This document shows, piece after piece, positions 1 to 12,036 of a stretch of 64,000 bases of DNA; position 1 is the stretch's first letter; each line of letters opens with the position of its first letter. Source of the stretch: Coniferiporia sulphurascens. Its lineage: Eukaryota > Basidiomycota > Agaricomycetes > Hymenochaetales > Hymenochaetaceae. The stretch is taken from positions 124,001 to 188,000 of the forward strand of contig NBBA01000021.1 in NCBI GenBank assembly GCA_002794785.1, read 5' to 3'. The notes beneath the pieces are model-generated. The model had not been told where the DNA came from and ran no database searches. It saw nothing but the letters and a program-made list of their open reading frames with translations. Both the position numbers and the translations under genes were made by a program.

Positions 1-994
1 GACCGATTGCCATTTTGGAATTGTAATTTCAAGTTGCGTCACATTTTGTTGAGTTGCGGGTAGAAAAATTGAGTATAAACATGAGGAGAAATGTAAAAAA
101 GTTGTCTATATATAGTAACTTATACAGCCGAGTCTACCTTTGATAATGGATATGCCTAGTAAATCATCTAAATTTGGTACCCACTACTCATTATCAATTT
201 TATTTCCTATCGTATCTTATGGAGAATTCCTAACTACCGATTCAGTGGAAGCCCTTCCACATTAGGCACTATGGGAGGTTCGAGCTTGGAAGATGGCTGG
301 TCTACTAGTAGTATGCGAACGGCTTTTTTTCCCATCAAGGCGATCAACCTTTCTCGCACGTCCGGTCCTGGGATTATGTTCTATTCTATAGGCCATTTTA
401 TTGTGGATGCCCTATATCGCCCTCCTAGTACTTCATGTTCTTGAACAAGTTTGGCGCTTTGAAGAGTCACGGTCTACGGGATTGATCTGCGTTGTCGCGC
501 TTGAGTTGCCAGTGGTGGTTCTTTGACTGTCGTCTCTTCGACACCGGTGCGCCCCCCTCCCCTGGCAACGGTGGAACAACCTGCGAACACCAACGTGTAC
601 GGCGTAACATACCTGGGTGATTGCGAAGGCTAAATGTATCTCTGCGGGCGCATGGTAGGATCTCGTCTCCCAAGGTACTATATTTCAATCTTCGTCATCA
701 ACGATTACAATTGATAGTATACAACATCAAAGCTAGCTCAGGGCGGCCATCTCGCGGTGCTGATGGATACACACGAATAAGGACCCACTCAACTGCGGGA
801 TTTCGCCCAGTGGTGGCTCTGTTTGTTCTCGATGCATAATTTTATCTTATCGACAGGCCTTTTAAGTACTGTTGCAGAGTGTTTTTCGGACAGTCCACCT
901 CCTCTGCCCGTCTGATCTTCCTTCACTTTCCTGCCCTCCCTCCCGTATTTCCTTCTTTTTCTTTTTTCCATCTTCATACCGTCAAGAGCCTGGT
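1..994. other. Left flank and promoter region of the first 7TM gene
   Basis: No coding region is recognised here. From about position 340 the sequence matches 3.71-4.36 kb base for base over long stretches, so it is the upstream part of a tandem duplication. The last 100 bases are strongly pyrimidine-rich (about 895-975), as is common just before fungal start codons. The first 300 bases show nothing I can name. Confidence 0.6.
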
Positions 995-2800
995 ATGCTT
1001 CTAATCGGTGAACAAATGCTTGCCCGGTCAAGCGCCGACTCCGATACTTGTGAGTCTATCTCGCCTTAGATGTTCTCAGTATGAAATTTACCAGCTTGTA
1101 TGAATGCTAGTTAATACACCTTCGGAGAGTGTCCGCCGCTTAAAGTTGCTTTTTGTTATCCTCCAGGTTCTCGGCGGACAGATCGGCCTGCCGCTATTTG
1201 TGGGCACGATGCTCATCGCACCGAGTGTGAAGCGACACCTTACACTTGTTAATTTTCTTGTGTCGTGGATCATCTATTCAGTGGTTCACTGTTTGACGTG
1301 CGCATAGTCATCTTATACCGAGTTAGCGTCTAATGTAACTGACTTGAAAAAAGTGTCTACCATGGAGGAGACAGGAATTCGGGACTAGGCGGGCGTATAT
1401 GCGTCGTTCAGGCGGTGATGGTACACGGCGTCGCACCCCTGTGAACAAGAAGTTCTACTGCTCCGCGACATCAACTAACGATTCGTCACTGTAACAGCGC
1501 AGCTGTGGCCTACTGTGCCCTGCACTTACAGGTTTGGCTGGGTGTCCGTACTGTCTACCATGGAGATTCCTGGGTACACAAGCAACGACGGAAGTTGCTG
1601 ATTATTGTGAGTGAAACTCCATAAGGGCTTACAGTGAATACTCCAAAAATTGAAAGAGCGGCCGCAGATGTCCCTCGCCCCCTATATCGTATTCATTGTT
1701 TTCTGCGTCGCATCAGCAGTGGTACGCCGCACCGCTATGTCGGAATGTTTGGCTGCCTCAACCGTTCTGGTGCACATATTTTCTTCGTAGATTTTCCTCA
1801 AGCACCCTGAGACCATTGAGCGAAGTGGCGGTCCGTACTACTGCACAATCAATTTTACCCCGTTGTACGTTTTGACCTTAACTGTGATGGTCCCACTCTA
1901 AGTCTTCTTCCTTGGATTAGGACATACGCGGTCCCCGGCTTTTGCGCAGGAATCATCGTAATCATGCTCGTCCTGGAAGGTCTGTGCAAGTTTTTGCTCC
2001 CTAACTAGTGTACGTTTTTGGTTTCGCGTATGCGTATTAACACGTATATTACTCTCTCTAAATAGTTATGATCGGCTGCACGCTCGTGCGTCAATGGAAG
2101 ACGATCCGCCGTTCGTCCCGGTTGAACGCGGCGTCGCTCTCCATGATCGTGCGCATTGCTGCGTTCAGCGTGTACGGCTTCGCCACGCTCGCGTGCGTAC
2201 CCGAGCAGTAAATAATTATTAGAATCAGCAGTGCTTACCCCACACTTCCTCCGCTTTCCACAGTTCATGTGTGGCATTCCTTGCTCACTCGCTCGTCGTA
2301 TGGCCGTACTTCATCCAAGCCTCACGTACGTTCGCATCTTTCATCATCCCAAAATAATTACCCTTTAACTCCCTTTTGTTCTGCATACACATCAATCAAC
2401 CAGTTCCCACCGCGGTCTTCATCGCTTTTGGAAACCGCCTCGAGGTCTGGGGCGCATGGTGCTTCTGGCGGCGGCGTCATCGTGGCGCGGGCACAGGAAT
2501 GGTCTCACACGACGTACGCGTGCGCGCGCTTGCGATCCATGTTACGCTCGACACGGTGGCGGACGTTTCTTTCGGTCCATCTGGCGTGTACAAGACGGAT
2601 GATAAGCAAGAGTGTGCGTTAGCGGCAACGAAGGAGACAGATGTGTCTATCATATAGTATGCATTGAATGTATTGGAACGCTATTGAAGTATGTATTATC
2701 ACGAATGCCTTTTACAAATAACTATCTGGAAATCGACTCGGGGTCGTATACTAGTTCATCAGCAGGATATATTTGTATTTGTACTGATACACGAAGTTAC
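340..2800 (+). repeat. Tandem segmental duplication, copy 1
   Basis: This block of about 2.4 kb (promoter, 10-exon gene, 3' flank) is repeated at about 3710-6350 in the same orientation. Similarity covers upstream DNA, exons and parts of introns and extends past the stop codon. Exons are clearly better conserved than introns. The boundaries are estimates by eye. Confidence 0.75.
995..2657 (+). CDS. 7TM receptor-like membrane protein, tandem copy 1
   Basis: Spliced model: 995-1049, 1111-1297, 1354-1440, 1498-1606, 1668-1721, 1791-1864, 1921-1979, 2066-2192, 2264-2325, 2404-2657. It gives 355 aa without a stop; all introns are GT-AG. Hydrophobic segments alternate with short loops in the manner of a 7TM protein. 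TM1 is about residues 31-52, followed by the motif KRHLTLVNF (59-67) and TM2 (68-81). A loop cysteine before TM3 (C97, ICVVQAVMVHG) could form a disulfide. The tail after the last segment is short and hydrophilic. This is a common Agaricomycete membrane family that I recognise by pattern but cannot name; its ligand is unknown. The start follows a CT-rich leader. The paralog at 4362-6090 has the same ten exons, which supports both models. In unspliced form the locus looks broken, so it is easily missed. Confidence 0.8.
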
Positions 2801-4361
2801 AGAGCTTTACGAAAGTCAGCATCTAAGACTGCATACCATAATCCGGGCGCCCGCGGGCACTGGAAGTTGGGCATGAAAAGAATGTGTTCGATCTAAACAA
2901 AAATGCAAGACCTTAAATAAAAACCACCGGAAGAGAATGTGCTAAACACGAATCATACATAAAGAATGTTTAAATTAACTCACCTCAGTCCAAATGAAAA
3001 ATGTTGAAACTGGATATACTATGCTCGTCGCTCAGTGCTTATATGCGCGTGAAACAGAATAAACGCGGATACCGGAGTATGAAACCATTTACACATATGA
3101 AAGAGAAAAGTCAATATACAGAAAGTAGCAACTTGCCGTATTTCAACAAAAAATCCAGGACTGTATGCGCTGTCCGAAAATGGAAACTACATTACTATTC
3201 GCATTCAAGCTGACAATTCCCCAACAGGAACAGGGAGTTTAGTTTGCTCGTTATTCGGACTCGATGAGCGAGACCCGCAGCATCTCCTTCCCAAGACTTT
3301 CCGAACTGCGGCGGCCCTATTTGAGCCCGTTTGTCTTTTTCCAACGTAAAATTTCACCCGTATTCCATCGACTTTCTTTGTTTGGTAGAATGATTTCGTC
3401 AATTGGCTTCAGGTGAGTGTTTGACGGTGTTTTCAGGGCTCAGTTCCATTGTTTTCTTGAGAGGTCCTTTTTCGAATCAGGCAGACCATGGGTAATATCA
3501 AGGCATATGAGATGAGCTCGATGTATTCTTATTTGAAATTCAAAGTGAGGCTTTAATACAAATGATCTATTTACGGTGCTTTGTTCTTGTTGTCAGTCGA
3601 TTCCCTTTTCAGGATCTTGTCTCTTCGTTCAAGTTCAAGTTTACGCTTTTGCCAATGCCGTGTGGAAGATGCTGACTTAGAGCTATGCGTATGGCTTTTT
3701 CTTCAATCATAATCACGGTGATCAACCTTTCTCGCTTGTCTGGTCGTGCGATTCCATTTCGATCCATTGGGACTTGGATGCCCTATAAAGTCCTTCTGGT
3801 ATTCCTGGCACTTCTAGTTCAACTTTGGCGCTCTGAACTCTGCGCATTTGATCTGCGTTGCCGCGCTTGGGTTGGTGGTTCTTTGACTGTCGTCTCTTCA
3901 ACACCGATGCGTCCCCCTCCCCTGGCAACAGCGGAACGATTTGCAAACACTAACATACACAGCGTAACGCACCTGGGTGATTGCGAAGGCGGCGTGTATC
4001 CACGCGGCACATAGCGGGACCTCGTATCCCAGGGCACTATGATAATTCAAACTTCGTCATCAACGATCGCAATTGAAATTGATATACATCATCCAAGCTA
4101 GTTGGGTGATCATCTCGCGTTGTAGATGGATACACAAGAACAAGGTTCCACTTGACAATGGGATTTCGCCGAGTAGTGGCTCGGTTTGTTCTCTATGCAT
4201 TTCATCTTATCGGCAAGATTCTTAAGTACTGTTGCAAAGCGCTGTTCAGACAATCCTCCCTTCCCCACCCGTTTGATCCTCCTCCACTTTCCTTCCCTCC
4301 CTCCTCTCCATTACTTTCTTTCTTTTCTTTTCCCATATCTTCGTATCGTCAAGAGCCTAGT
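2658..4361. other. Spacer between the tandem 7TM genes
   Basis: From 2658 to about 3680 only short chance ORFs are seen and no gene is recognised. From about 3710 to 4361 the sequence is the duplicated promoter region of the second copy; it ends in a long CT-rich tract (about 4250-4330) directly upstream of the start codon at 4362. Confidence 0.6.
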
Positions 4362-5839
4362 ATGCTTACAGTCGGTGAACAAATGCTTGCACGGTCAAGC
4401 GCCGACTCCGATACTTGTGAGTCTATCCCGCTTTAAATGCTCTAAATATGAAATTTACCAGCTTGTGTGAATACCAGTTAATGCACCCTCAGAGAGTGTC
4501 CGCCGCTACAAGTTGCTTTTCGTCTTCCTGCAAGTTTTCGGCGGACAGATCGGCCTGCCGCTGTTTGTGGGCACGATGTTCATCGCCCCGGGTGTGAAGC
4601 GACACCTCACACTTGTCAATTTTCTCGTGTCGTGGATCATCTATTCGGTGGTTTACTGCTTGACGTGCGCATAGTTGTCGCATACCGAGTTAGCGTCTAA
4701 TGTAACTGACGTTATTAAAGTGCTTACCAGGGAGGGGACATGAATTCGGGACTAAGCGGTCGCATATGCGTCGTTCAGGCGGTGATGGTACACGGCGTCG
4801 TACCTCTGTGAGCTAGACGTTCTACAGCTTCACAGCACCAGCTAACGGCTCGTCGTTGCAACAGTGCGGTTGTGGCTTATTGCGCCTTGCACATACAAGT
4901 CTGGGTGGGGGTCCGGAATGTCTTTCGCGTTGACTCCTGGGTACAGAAACAACAACGGAAACTTCTCATTGCCGTGAGTCAAACATTAGATGGACCTGCC
5001 TGGAATTGGCTGGGGACTGAAAGTGCTGCTGTAGATGTTTTTCGCGCCCTATATCGTGTTCATCGCTTTTTGCGTTGCATCAGTGGTGGTACGCTTGCGC
5101 CACTATGTCGGAATGTTTTTGTTATCTTGATATTTTTGTTTCTTTTTTCTTCATAGATTATCAACGAGCACCCCGAGACTATCGACAGAAATGGAGCCTA
5201 CTTCTGCACGATCGACTTCACCCCGTTGTGCGTTACGCCCCTAAATCTGTTAGCCCCCGCTCTGACTCTCCCTTCTTTGGACCAGGACGTATGCGGTCCC
5301 CGGCTTTTGCGCAGGAATCATCGCGATCATGCTCGTCTTGGAAGGTAAGCAAAGTCTCTCGGCTAGCACGCGCCCACGAAGCGTGCTAATACGTGTGTGT
5401 TATTTCAAATAGCCATGATTGGTTACACGTTCGCGCGTCAATGGAAGACGATCCGCCGCTCGTCCGAGATGAACGCGGCGGCGCTCTCCATGATCGTGCG
5501 CATCGCCGTGTTCAGCGTGTACGGCTTCGCCACACTCGCGTACGTCCCTAGAAAGTGATATTAGTTGACTCCAGCTGTTCTCATGCCATCTTCTCCCCCT
5601 CTCACTAGTGCATGTGCGGCGTTCCTTGCACACTCTCTTGATGTTTGGCCGTACCTCATCCAAGCCTCACGTACGTCCTAAAATTATCTGCCACCACGAC
5701 GAGTCCCTTATGCTCCACATACACACCAACCAACCAGTGCCCACCGCGATCTTCCTCGTGTTCGGGAACCGCTTCGACGTCTGGGGAGCATGGTTCTCCC
5801 TGTTCCGCTGCTGCTCAGGCTGCCGCCACCGCCGCCACC

Positions 5840-5870
<31 letters not shown>

Positions 5871-6090
5871 TAGCAGTCGCATAGACATAAACACGCGCTC
5901 GCTCGCGATACACGTTACGCTTGACACCGTGGCGGACTATTCTGTCGGTTCGCCTGGCGTGTACGAGACGGGCGACGACGAGCACGGGCACGAGCGCAGG
6001 CGTGCATATGCGTTGGACGTGGAGGCGGGGACGAAGGGTGGAGTGTTGTTGCCGGTGAAGCTGCCAATGGAGCTGCGGGGCGGCCTGTAG
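4362..6090 (+). CDS. 7TM receptor-like membrane protein, tandem copy 2
   Basis: Spliced model: 4362-4416, 4478-4664, 4721-4807, 4865-4973, 5035-5088, 5157-5227, 5286-5344, 5413-5539, 5609-5670, 5738-6090. It yields 387 aa with no internal stop. Exon number, order and phases equal copy 1; six of the first nine exons are shared in length exactly, and exon 6 is one codon shorter. Shared landmarks are KRHLTLVNF after TM1, the loop cysteine in RICVVQAVMVHG, NEHPETI, and FARQWKTIRRSS in a cytoplasmic-type basic loop. The C-terminal tail differs: a CAG run at about 5840-5870 is read as poly-serine, making the tail about 30 residues longer than in copy 1. Likely a plasma-membrane or endomembrane protein; function unknown. 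Confidence 0.82.
5838..5878 (+). repeat. CAG microsatellite inside the 7TM copy 2 tail
   Basis: Eight or nine CAG units in a row, then interrupted units. In the spliced frame they are read as AGC and code for serine. Copy 1 has no such run at the matching position, so the expansion is younger than the duplication. Confidence 0.85.
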
Positions 6091-6429
6091 GAGCTTCGAC
6101 CGGGAATGGAGGGAAGTAAATGTGTATTAATTTTGTGAAACATAGGGATTTTTCTATTGTATCGTACTATAGTGGGCGGGACGGCTGTAATATTGTACAT
6201 TACGCATCGAATGTATTTGGGTTCCTACTGAAGCATGTATCGTATCGAGTCTTTGCGCATGTAACTTACACTATGGAATAACCATTTGTTGATCAAGTCG
6301 GAGTCGACGGAATGCTTTTTATACTTTTATTAATACACGAAGATACATACTTGAAGTCCGCACAGCATACACACACCATATATACAAAACAGGACAAAAA
6401 AACGAAAAGAAAAAAACCGCTCTCAATCC
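6091..6429. other. Convergent intergenic region
   Basis: This lies between the 3' end of 7TM copy 2 (+) and the 3' end of EAF6 (-). The first half resembles the 3' flank of copy 1. An A-rich stretch near 6395-6415 may belong to the 3' UTR signals. No gene seen. Confidence 0.5.
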
Positions 6430-7411
6430 TCAATCATCATCCGCAGGACGCGGTTTCTTACTCGGCCGCCTACTCGTTCCTCCACCCGCACCCGCACCGC
6501 CCGCACCTGCAGCAGCACCAGCATGAGCATGAGCACCGATATGAGCATAAGCATAAGCAGCCTCACCCTCCTCCTCCGCAGCCGCCAACGCGGCCTGCGC
6601 CTGCTGACTCCTCTCCCTCGCAGCGCTCGCGCGCTTCCTGCGCTGGTACTCCTTATCGCGCGCCTTCTTCTGCTGTGCGGCGCTGAGCTCTTGCTGGCTG
6701 CGCGCGGTTGGAGGCGGGAGGACGACGGTTGTGAGGCCGGGTGTGGGCCCGCGGGAGTTGGAGGTGGAGTTTGTGTTGTTGTTGCTGAGTGCGCCGGCGC
6801 CGGAGCCGGGGAGGCCGGAGGGGTTGGGGTTGTCGTTGTCGTGTTCGGATGTGTCGCCGAGGAGGTCGAGGCTCTGTGTGGGGTCGTTGAGTGTTGGTGT
6901 GTGGGGTGGAGTATGTGAAAGGGGGAACGGAGCAAGGCGAGCGAGTGGCGCGCGTACCTTTTGAAAAGTCGACGAGCTGTTAGAGAAGACGCGGTCGGCG
7001 TCAGTGACCTCGTGACGACGACGTCCGACGTTCTGCGTCTTGAGGTACGCGTCGAACCCCTGGATAATGTTCCCGCCGCTGTGCTGTGCGGTCTCTGCGA
7101 GGTACGAGCCTTCAAAGTTGTAGATCTGGACTTCGAGCTGCGCCTTTTTTTCGTATTGCGCCGAGGGTGTGTCAGTGTGTGTTAGAGAAAGTATGGAAGA
7201 GTAGGAAGGGGACTCGTACGAGTTGTCGGTCGACAGTACGTTTCTTCTGTAAAGCCTGCAGCACTTCCTTGCGCGCTGTTTCGTAGCGCGCTTTGTCCTC
7301 TGCAGTCGGTGTTGTGGTCCCTGTGCCTGCACCCGCACCTGCACCCGCACCTACTCCTGCACCTGTACCGGCGCCTGCACCCGCAAGCACTCCCACACCG
7401 CCGTCCATCAT
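6430..7411 (-). CDS. EAF6: Eaf6 subunit of NuA4-type histone acetyltransferase
   Basis: Spliced model on the minus strand: 7411-7220, 7143-6958, 6873-6430, giving 273 aa. The core matches the Eaf6/MEAF6 family: a coiled-coil with RYETARKEVLQALQKKR, then LEVQIYNFEGSYL, then GGNIIQGFDAYL, then RRRHEVTDADRVFSNSS. In yeast and animals Eaf6 is a small nuclear subunit shared by NuA4 and related complexes. The N-terminus carries a Gly-Ala repeat. The C-terminal half is unusually long and low in complexity, with a basic coiled stretch and a final basic segment RRPSKKPRP that could be a nuclear localisation signal. Intron 2 is 84 nt and in frame, so the unspliced reading continues through it; the family match continues only after its removal. 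The ATGATG at 7411 was taken as start because no conserved sequence lies upstream. Confidence 0.88.
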
Positions 7412-8442
7412 ACGTGCGCCGGTCAGTCCTTAGGATTTCTATGCAGAAGAGACAAAGCGCCGTGTTTTGCTGCAGTGCACAAGGTCCTGGTGTTGCCGCT
7501 GTACGACTGGCGAGACGGCGTAATGTTCGTCTTGGTTTCTGGATCACTTTCTTGAGGACGTAGCCTCGGACTTGTTCGACGATGTCTTTCGACTGTTCTA
7601 CTGTTTTCTGCGCCTCTGTTACACGGCCGCGAGCCGCGACCACCAACGCTTTTCCTAATACGGGGTCTTACCATAACAGGAAGTGATTACCAAATACATA
7701 GTGAGGAAACTTGCACGGGTTAAATTCTCGACGACAATAATTCACACTTTGCATACAGTCTGCGCTCCACGAAAAGTGACTCGTGTCGGAAAGGGCCGCG
7801 TCGAATGCACCGTCTACGCCCGCGAAAGAGCCCTCGCACGCCATCAACACCCGGGTAGCTTGTCCTTGGCGCAGAACGAGCACTTGAAAGCCTATCGGAG
7901 CGGGTCGGACAGCCGGAGCGTAGGGCCATTCACGGCGAATCAGGGAGCAGCGCAGAAGTCCTCTCAAGATGATATTTTCGGATATGCAGAAAGCCGACGG
8001 GCAGCAGGCATGAACTTTCCGAGGGCACGCCTCGATGAAGAGGCCTCCCCGCACGCTTTTATATTTCTGTTGTGGTCATAAACGCCGCGCAGACGGGAGC
8101 GAAGGACGGTGCACGCCACACGGGGAGGCGAGCGGCGTGTTTAGAGCGCGGACATGGTTGACGAGCTCGGACGGCGATAGAGCGATGACGAGCGTCGGCG
8201 GGCTCGAGCGAGCGCGGCATTAACCGCGGGTCCCCTCGGGTAACTCTATAAGGAAAGCTTAATCACGTGTCGGGGGAGGAAGCCCTCCTGCTCCGCATCC
8301 AAAGGTCTTACCTCTTCGCAGTCCAAACTACAAATATATACTCCCTAAATCATGCGCTGCTCTCCCCATTACTTCCCGCCCCCTTCCTCCCACCACCACC
8401 ACCACCACCACTACTCTTCCCGCCTCCCTCTTCCACTATTAA
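7412..8442. other. Divergent promoter region EAF6 / isocitrate lyase
   Basis: About 1 kb between two divergently transcribed genes. Short ORFs occur on both strands, but none resembles a known protein. Candidate TATA elements for the + gene are at about 8246 (TATAAGG) and 8335 (TATATA), the latter about 110 bases before the start codon. A CCA/CT-rich leader precedes the ATG. Confidence 0.55.
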
Positions 8443-10239
8443 ATGGCTGCTGAGCGCATTGCGTTTGAGAACGAGGTCAGGGAACTCGAGCAGAGGTGGA
8501 AGGTCCGTCGACAACTCCCTTTCCGAATGTATGCTTGCTGACTCTTGGGAGTAGGGCCCGCGCTATGCCCGCGTGAAGCGTCCGTACACCGCAGAGCAGG
8601 TCGTCTCCAAGCGCGGCACCATCCCCATCTCCTACCCCTCCAATGTCCAGGCGAAGAAGCTATGGGACCTGCTCTCCAAGCACTGGGACAACAAAACCCC
8701 ATCCCACACCTACGGAGCGTGAGTCATGTCCACTTTCCTATCGCGTTGCTCTCCGCTCAGCTCGCCCGTGTAGCTTGGACCCCGTGCAGGTTACCCAGAT
8801 GGCCAAGTACCTAGAGACCGTTTACGTATCTGGCTGGCAGGCTTCCAGCACGGCATCGAGCACAAACGAACCCGGTCCCGATCTCGCAGGTAAGTTACCG
8901 CATATTGACACTCGGTCGAATAATCTCAGACTCACGCTGCCACTCAGACTACCCCTCTAACACCGTGCCTCTCAAGGTTGAACACCTCTTCATGGCCCAG
9001 CTTTTCCATGACCGCAAGCAGCGTGAGGCCCGCTCACGCATGACGGACGAAGAGCGCGCATCCACGCCCTACGTCGACTATCTCCGCCCAATCGTCGCTG
9101 ACGCTGATACAGGCCATGGTGGTCTTACCGCCGTCATGAAGCTCGCCAAGCTCTTCGTCGAGAAAGGTGCCGCAGGAATTCACATTGAAGACCAGGCGCC
9201 AGGGACCAAAAAGTGTGGGCATATGGCAGGAAAGGTGCTCGTCCCTATCCAAGAGCACATCAACCGCCTCGTTGCTATTCGCCTCCAGTTCGACATATTG
9301 GGCGTTGAGAACCTTGTCGTTTGCCGCACGGACTCTGAGGCCGCTACTCTTATCACCACCAACGTCGACGAGCGTGATCACGCCTTCATCCTGGGCTCAA
9401 CAAACCCCGCACTCCGTCCGCTTGTCTCCGTCATGAACGAGGCCGACGCCGCCGGCAAGACCGGTGACGCGCTCCAGGCTGTCGAGGACGGATGGCTCGC
9501 ACAGGCGAACCTACTTACGTACGGCGACGCCCTTGCCGTGGCATTGGCCGCGCAGTCGCCCTCGTCTTTCAACGGCGCACGCGCCGCCGACTTCGCCACG
9601 AAGGTGCGCGTCGCGTCGCACGACGTCGCGCTCGCGATCGCCACACGCGAATTCGGGCTGCAGACGCCACCACACTGGGACTGGGACGCCCCGCGCACGA
9701 GGGAGGGCTTCTACCGCTACCAGGGCGGGACGGCGTGCGCGGTGCACCGCGCCGTCGCGTACGCGCCGTACGCGGACGCGCTGTGGATGGAGACGAAGAA
9801 GCCGATCCTCTCGCAGGCGCAGGAGTTTGCCGCTGGTGTGCACGCTGTGCACCCGCGCGCGTGGTTGGCGTATAACCTCTCGCCGAGCTTCAACTGGGAG
9901 GCGGCGGGGCTGGGTGCGCGCGAGATGAAGGAGTACGTGTGGGAGCTTGGGAAGCTCGGGTTCGTGTGGCAGTTCATCACGCTTGCGGGCCTGCATTCGA
10001 ACGCGTACATCTCGGACCTGTTCGCGCGGACGTTCGCGACGGAGGGGATGAAGGCGTATGTGGAGATCGTGCAGCGCCGCGAGCGCGAGATTGGGTGCGA
10101 CGTGTTGACGCATCAGAAGTGGAGTGGCGCGGACTATGCGGATAATTTGTTGAAGACTGTGACGGGTGGTGTGTCGTCGACTGCGGCGATGGGGAAGGGC
10201 GTTACTGAGGATCAGTTTGGTGCGAAGGTGAAGCTGTGA
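8443..10239 (+). CDS. ICL1: Isocitrate lyase (glyoxylate cycle)
   Basis: Spliced model: 8443-8502, 8555-8718, 8774-8889, 8948-10239, giving 543 aa, the usual length for fungal isocitrate lyase. The enzyme splits isocitrate into succinate and glyoxylate and allows growth on acetate, fatty acids and ethanol. The catalytic signature KKCGHM is at residues 201-206, with the active-site cysteine at 203. Other conserved blocks are [24 protein letters not shown] with the metal-binding aspartates, [14 protein letters not shown], and the C-terminal [12 protein letters not shown]. The last exon is strongly GC-rich at third positions, a sign of high expression. The protein ends in VKL, a weak relative of the SKL peroxisomal signal; peroxisomal location is therefore possible but not shown. 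Confidence 0.96.
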
Positions 10240-12036
10240 GAAGGGGGGATGAGATATGATGTTTTGTGTGTATTGTATGTATGTACCTTTTAGACGAGGA
10301 CGAGAGTTGTATCATCCGTATTGTCGTAGCTAGTACGCGTTTGTCAAATCAAAAATAGACGGTCTTTGTTTTTTTTTTCTTTCTTTCTTTCGTCTCAGCT
10401 TCAAGTTGCTTGTTTGTTTTCACCATTAACATCAACATTCCCGCTAGCCGACACAAGCGATGATCCGAGGAAATGGATCGACGCCGGATCGACGTGTGTG
10501 GGGGGGAGAGAGGAGAGGGTGGTACGACCGAGGATCAAGGATCGAGGATCGAGGATCGAGAATCAAAGATCGAGGATCAAAAGTCGATCTTACATTAATA
10601 TTTGTAAACCCGACCTGATTTTCCGCTGCTTAAGAATGTAATACACACTGTACAGGGCGCTAATTTTAATTTTGGTTTTTGCTAAGACGCTAGGGCGCCC
10701 AAACCCCGCGCCCCGACCCCGATCCCGGTGGATGGGTTATACACTGTGTCGGTTATACTGTACTTGCGCTCACTTCTATTCATTTTCTGTAGGAGGGAGT
10801 GAACATGCCGGGACGGGGACAGGGGTAGCTGAGACGCTGGGACCTTGGATCTTGGACTTTGGACCTTGGGTGCTTGGATCTTGGTACTGGTACTGATTTC
10901 AAGCAATCCACTGGACGGGACTTACCAGATGGCAGTGGTCTGTAACAGAGACAAAAAAAGACTGGGCAGACTCGGGCTCGGGAGACGGGAGACGGGAGAC
11001 GGGAGGGAACAAGAGAGGACTTCTATATTGGAATAAACAGGGCAGGCGCAGGAAGAAAGCCGAAAAGCCGGAAAGCGGAAACAGGATGGGCAGTGAGGTG
11101 ACCAAAAAAAAAAAGACGGGGGCTGGGGCGAGGGTGAGGGTGAGGGCGAGAGTGGGTGAAAGACGGCGGTGACGGTGACGGTTGGCTGGTAGCAGACGAG
11201 AAGGAAGAGAGAAGAGAGAAAAGAGGAAAAGAAAGGGAGAGGGGGAGAGGGAGAGGGAGAAGAGACGGAAAAAGAAATACTGCGAGGGTGCTACAGACGT
11301 TTGACATGGGCATGGGCATAGATCGAGACAGCTTGTATGTTGTAAGATTGAGGGGAACAGCTCGGGAGCGGGAGGGGGAAAGGAGGGGGCGAAACGGGAG
11401 CGGGCATGAAGTGAGGAAAGGTGGACGGGAACGCTATGAACGAAGAAGGAAAGAAAGAAAGAAAGAAAAGCTGAGAACCAGGCGGGTAAGGCACAGTGTA
11501 GTTGGGAGGGACTCAGAACCCGGGGCCAGAAAGGAAGAAAGAAATAGAAAGAGGGACATGAGGGAAAGAGGTGTCGAAAGTCCGAGACGGACGGCGAGAG
11601 AGATTTCGAAAGAGAGTCGGAGGAGGAATGTTAGCTGGCGAAAGGACGCTTCGAGGCAGGGCATCGCGGGCTAGTCGCTACGTGGGTACTAACAAATCTT
11701 GAAATTCGGTCGCTCTGATGGAGGGAAAGGGGGAGACAGGGAGGAAGGTTTAAGAAGGCGATACAAGTACACACGTGCACGTCGTCGGATGGGTGTTGCG
11801 CTCGTGAACGAAGCAGGGTGAAGACGAAAGGAGAAAAAGGACAAGGTCGGGAGTTGGGATCGAAGTGTATGTGTGTTGCTTTATTCGGGAGATTGTGTTA
11901 GATTCAGAAACGAGGAACAAGGTCGAGAGAGAGAGTCAGAAGAAAGACGAAAGGAAAGACGAGAAAAACGAAAAGAGAGAAGTTGTAAAAGAGACGAAAC
12001 CCACTAGTCACAACGGTATTAGACGTACACCCGCCG
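10240..12036. other. Low-complexity intergenic region, purine-rich
   Basis: No gene recognised. It holds a pyrimidine run (10365-10392), a GGATCGA short tandem repeat (10530-10580), a (TTGGA)-type repeat around 10840-10890, and then about 1 kb (10960-12000) in which the + strand is mostly A and G. Open frames exist there only because purine-rich DNA lacks stop codons. Confidence 0.6.
10530..10585 (+). repeat. GGATCGA short tandem repeat
   Basis: Several copies of a 7-base unit close to GGATCGA follow each other with slight variation. It is a minisatellite-like tract in the 3' flank of isocitrate lyase. Confidence 0.75.

Noticed and set aside
995..6090. Reading both copies of the first 7TM pair as degenerate pseudogenes
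   Set aside because: Alternative acceptors give complete stop-free frames with identical exon phases in both copies.
7423..7674. Possible upstream exon of EAF6 with a helical peptide (GRVTEAQKTVEQSK)
   Set aside because: No donor links it in frame to the conserved part, and Eaf6 proteins need no such exon; left as unexplained.
9511..10113. 200-codon minus-strand frame opposite isocitrate lyase
   Set aside because: Antisense shadow of a strongly biased, highly conserved exon.
11156..11674. 172-codon Arg/Glu-rich plus-strand frame
   Set aside because: Purine-rich low-complexity DNA lacks stop codons; composition is not protein-like.
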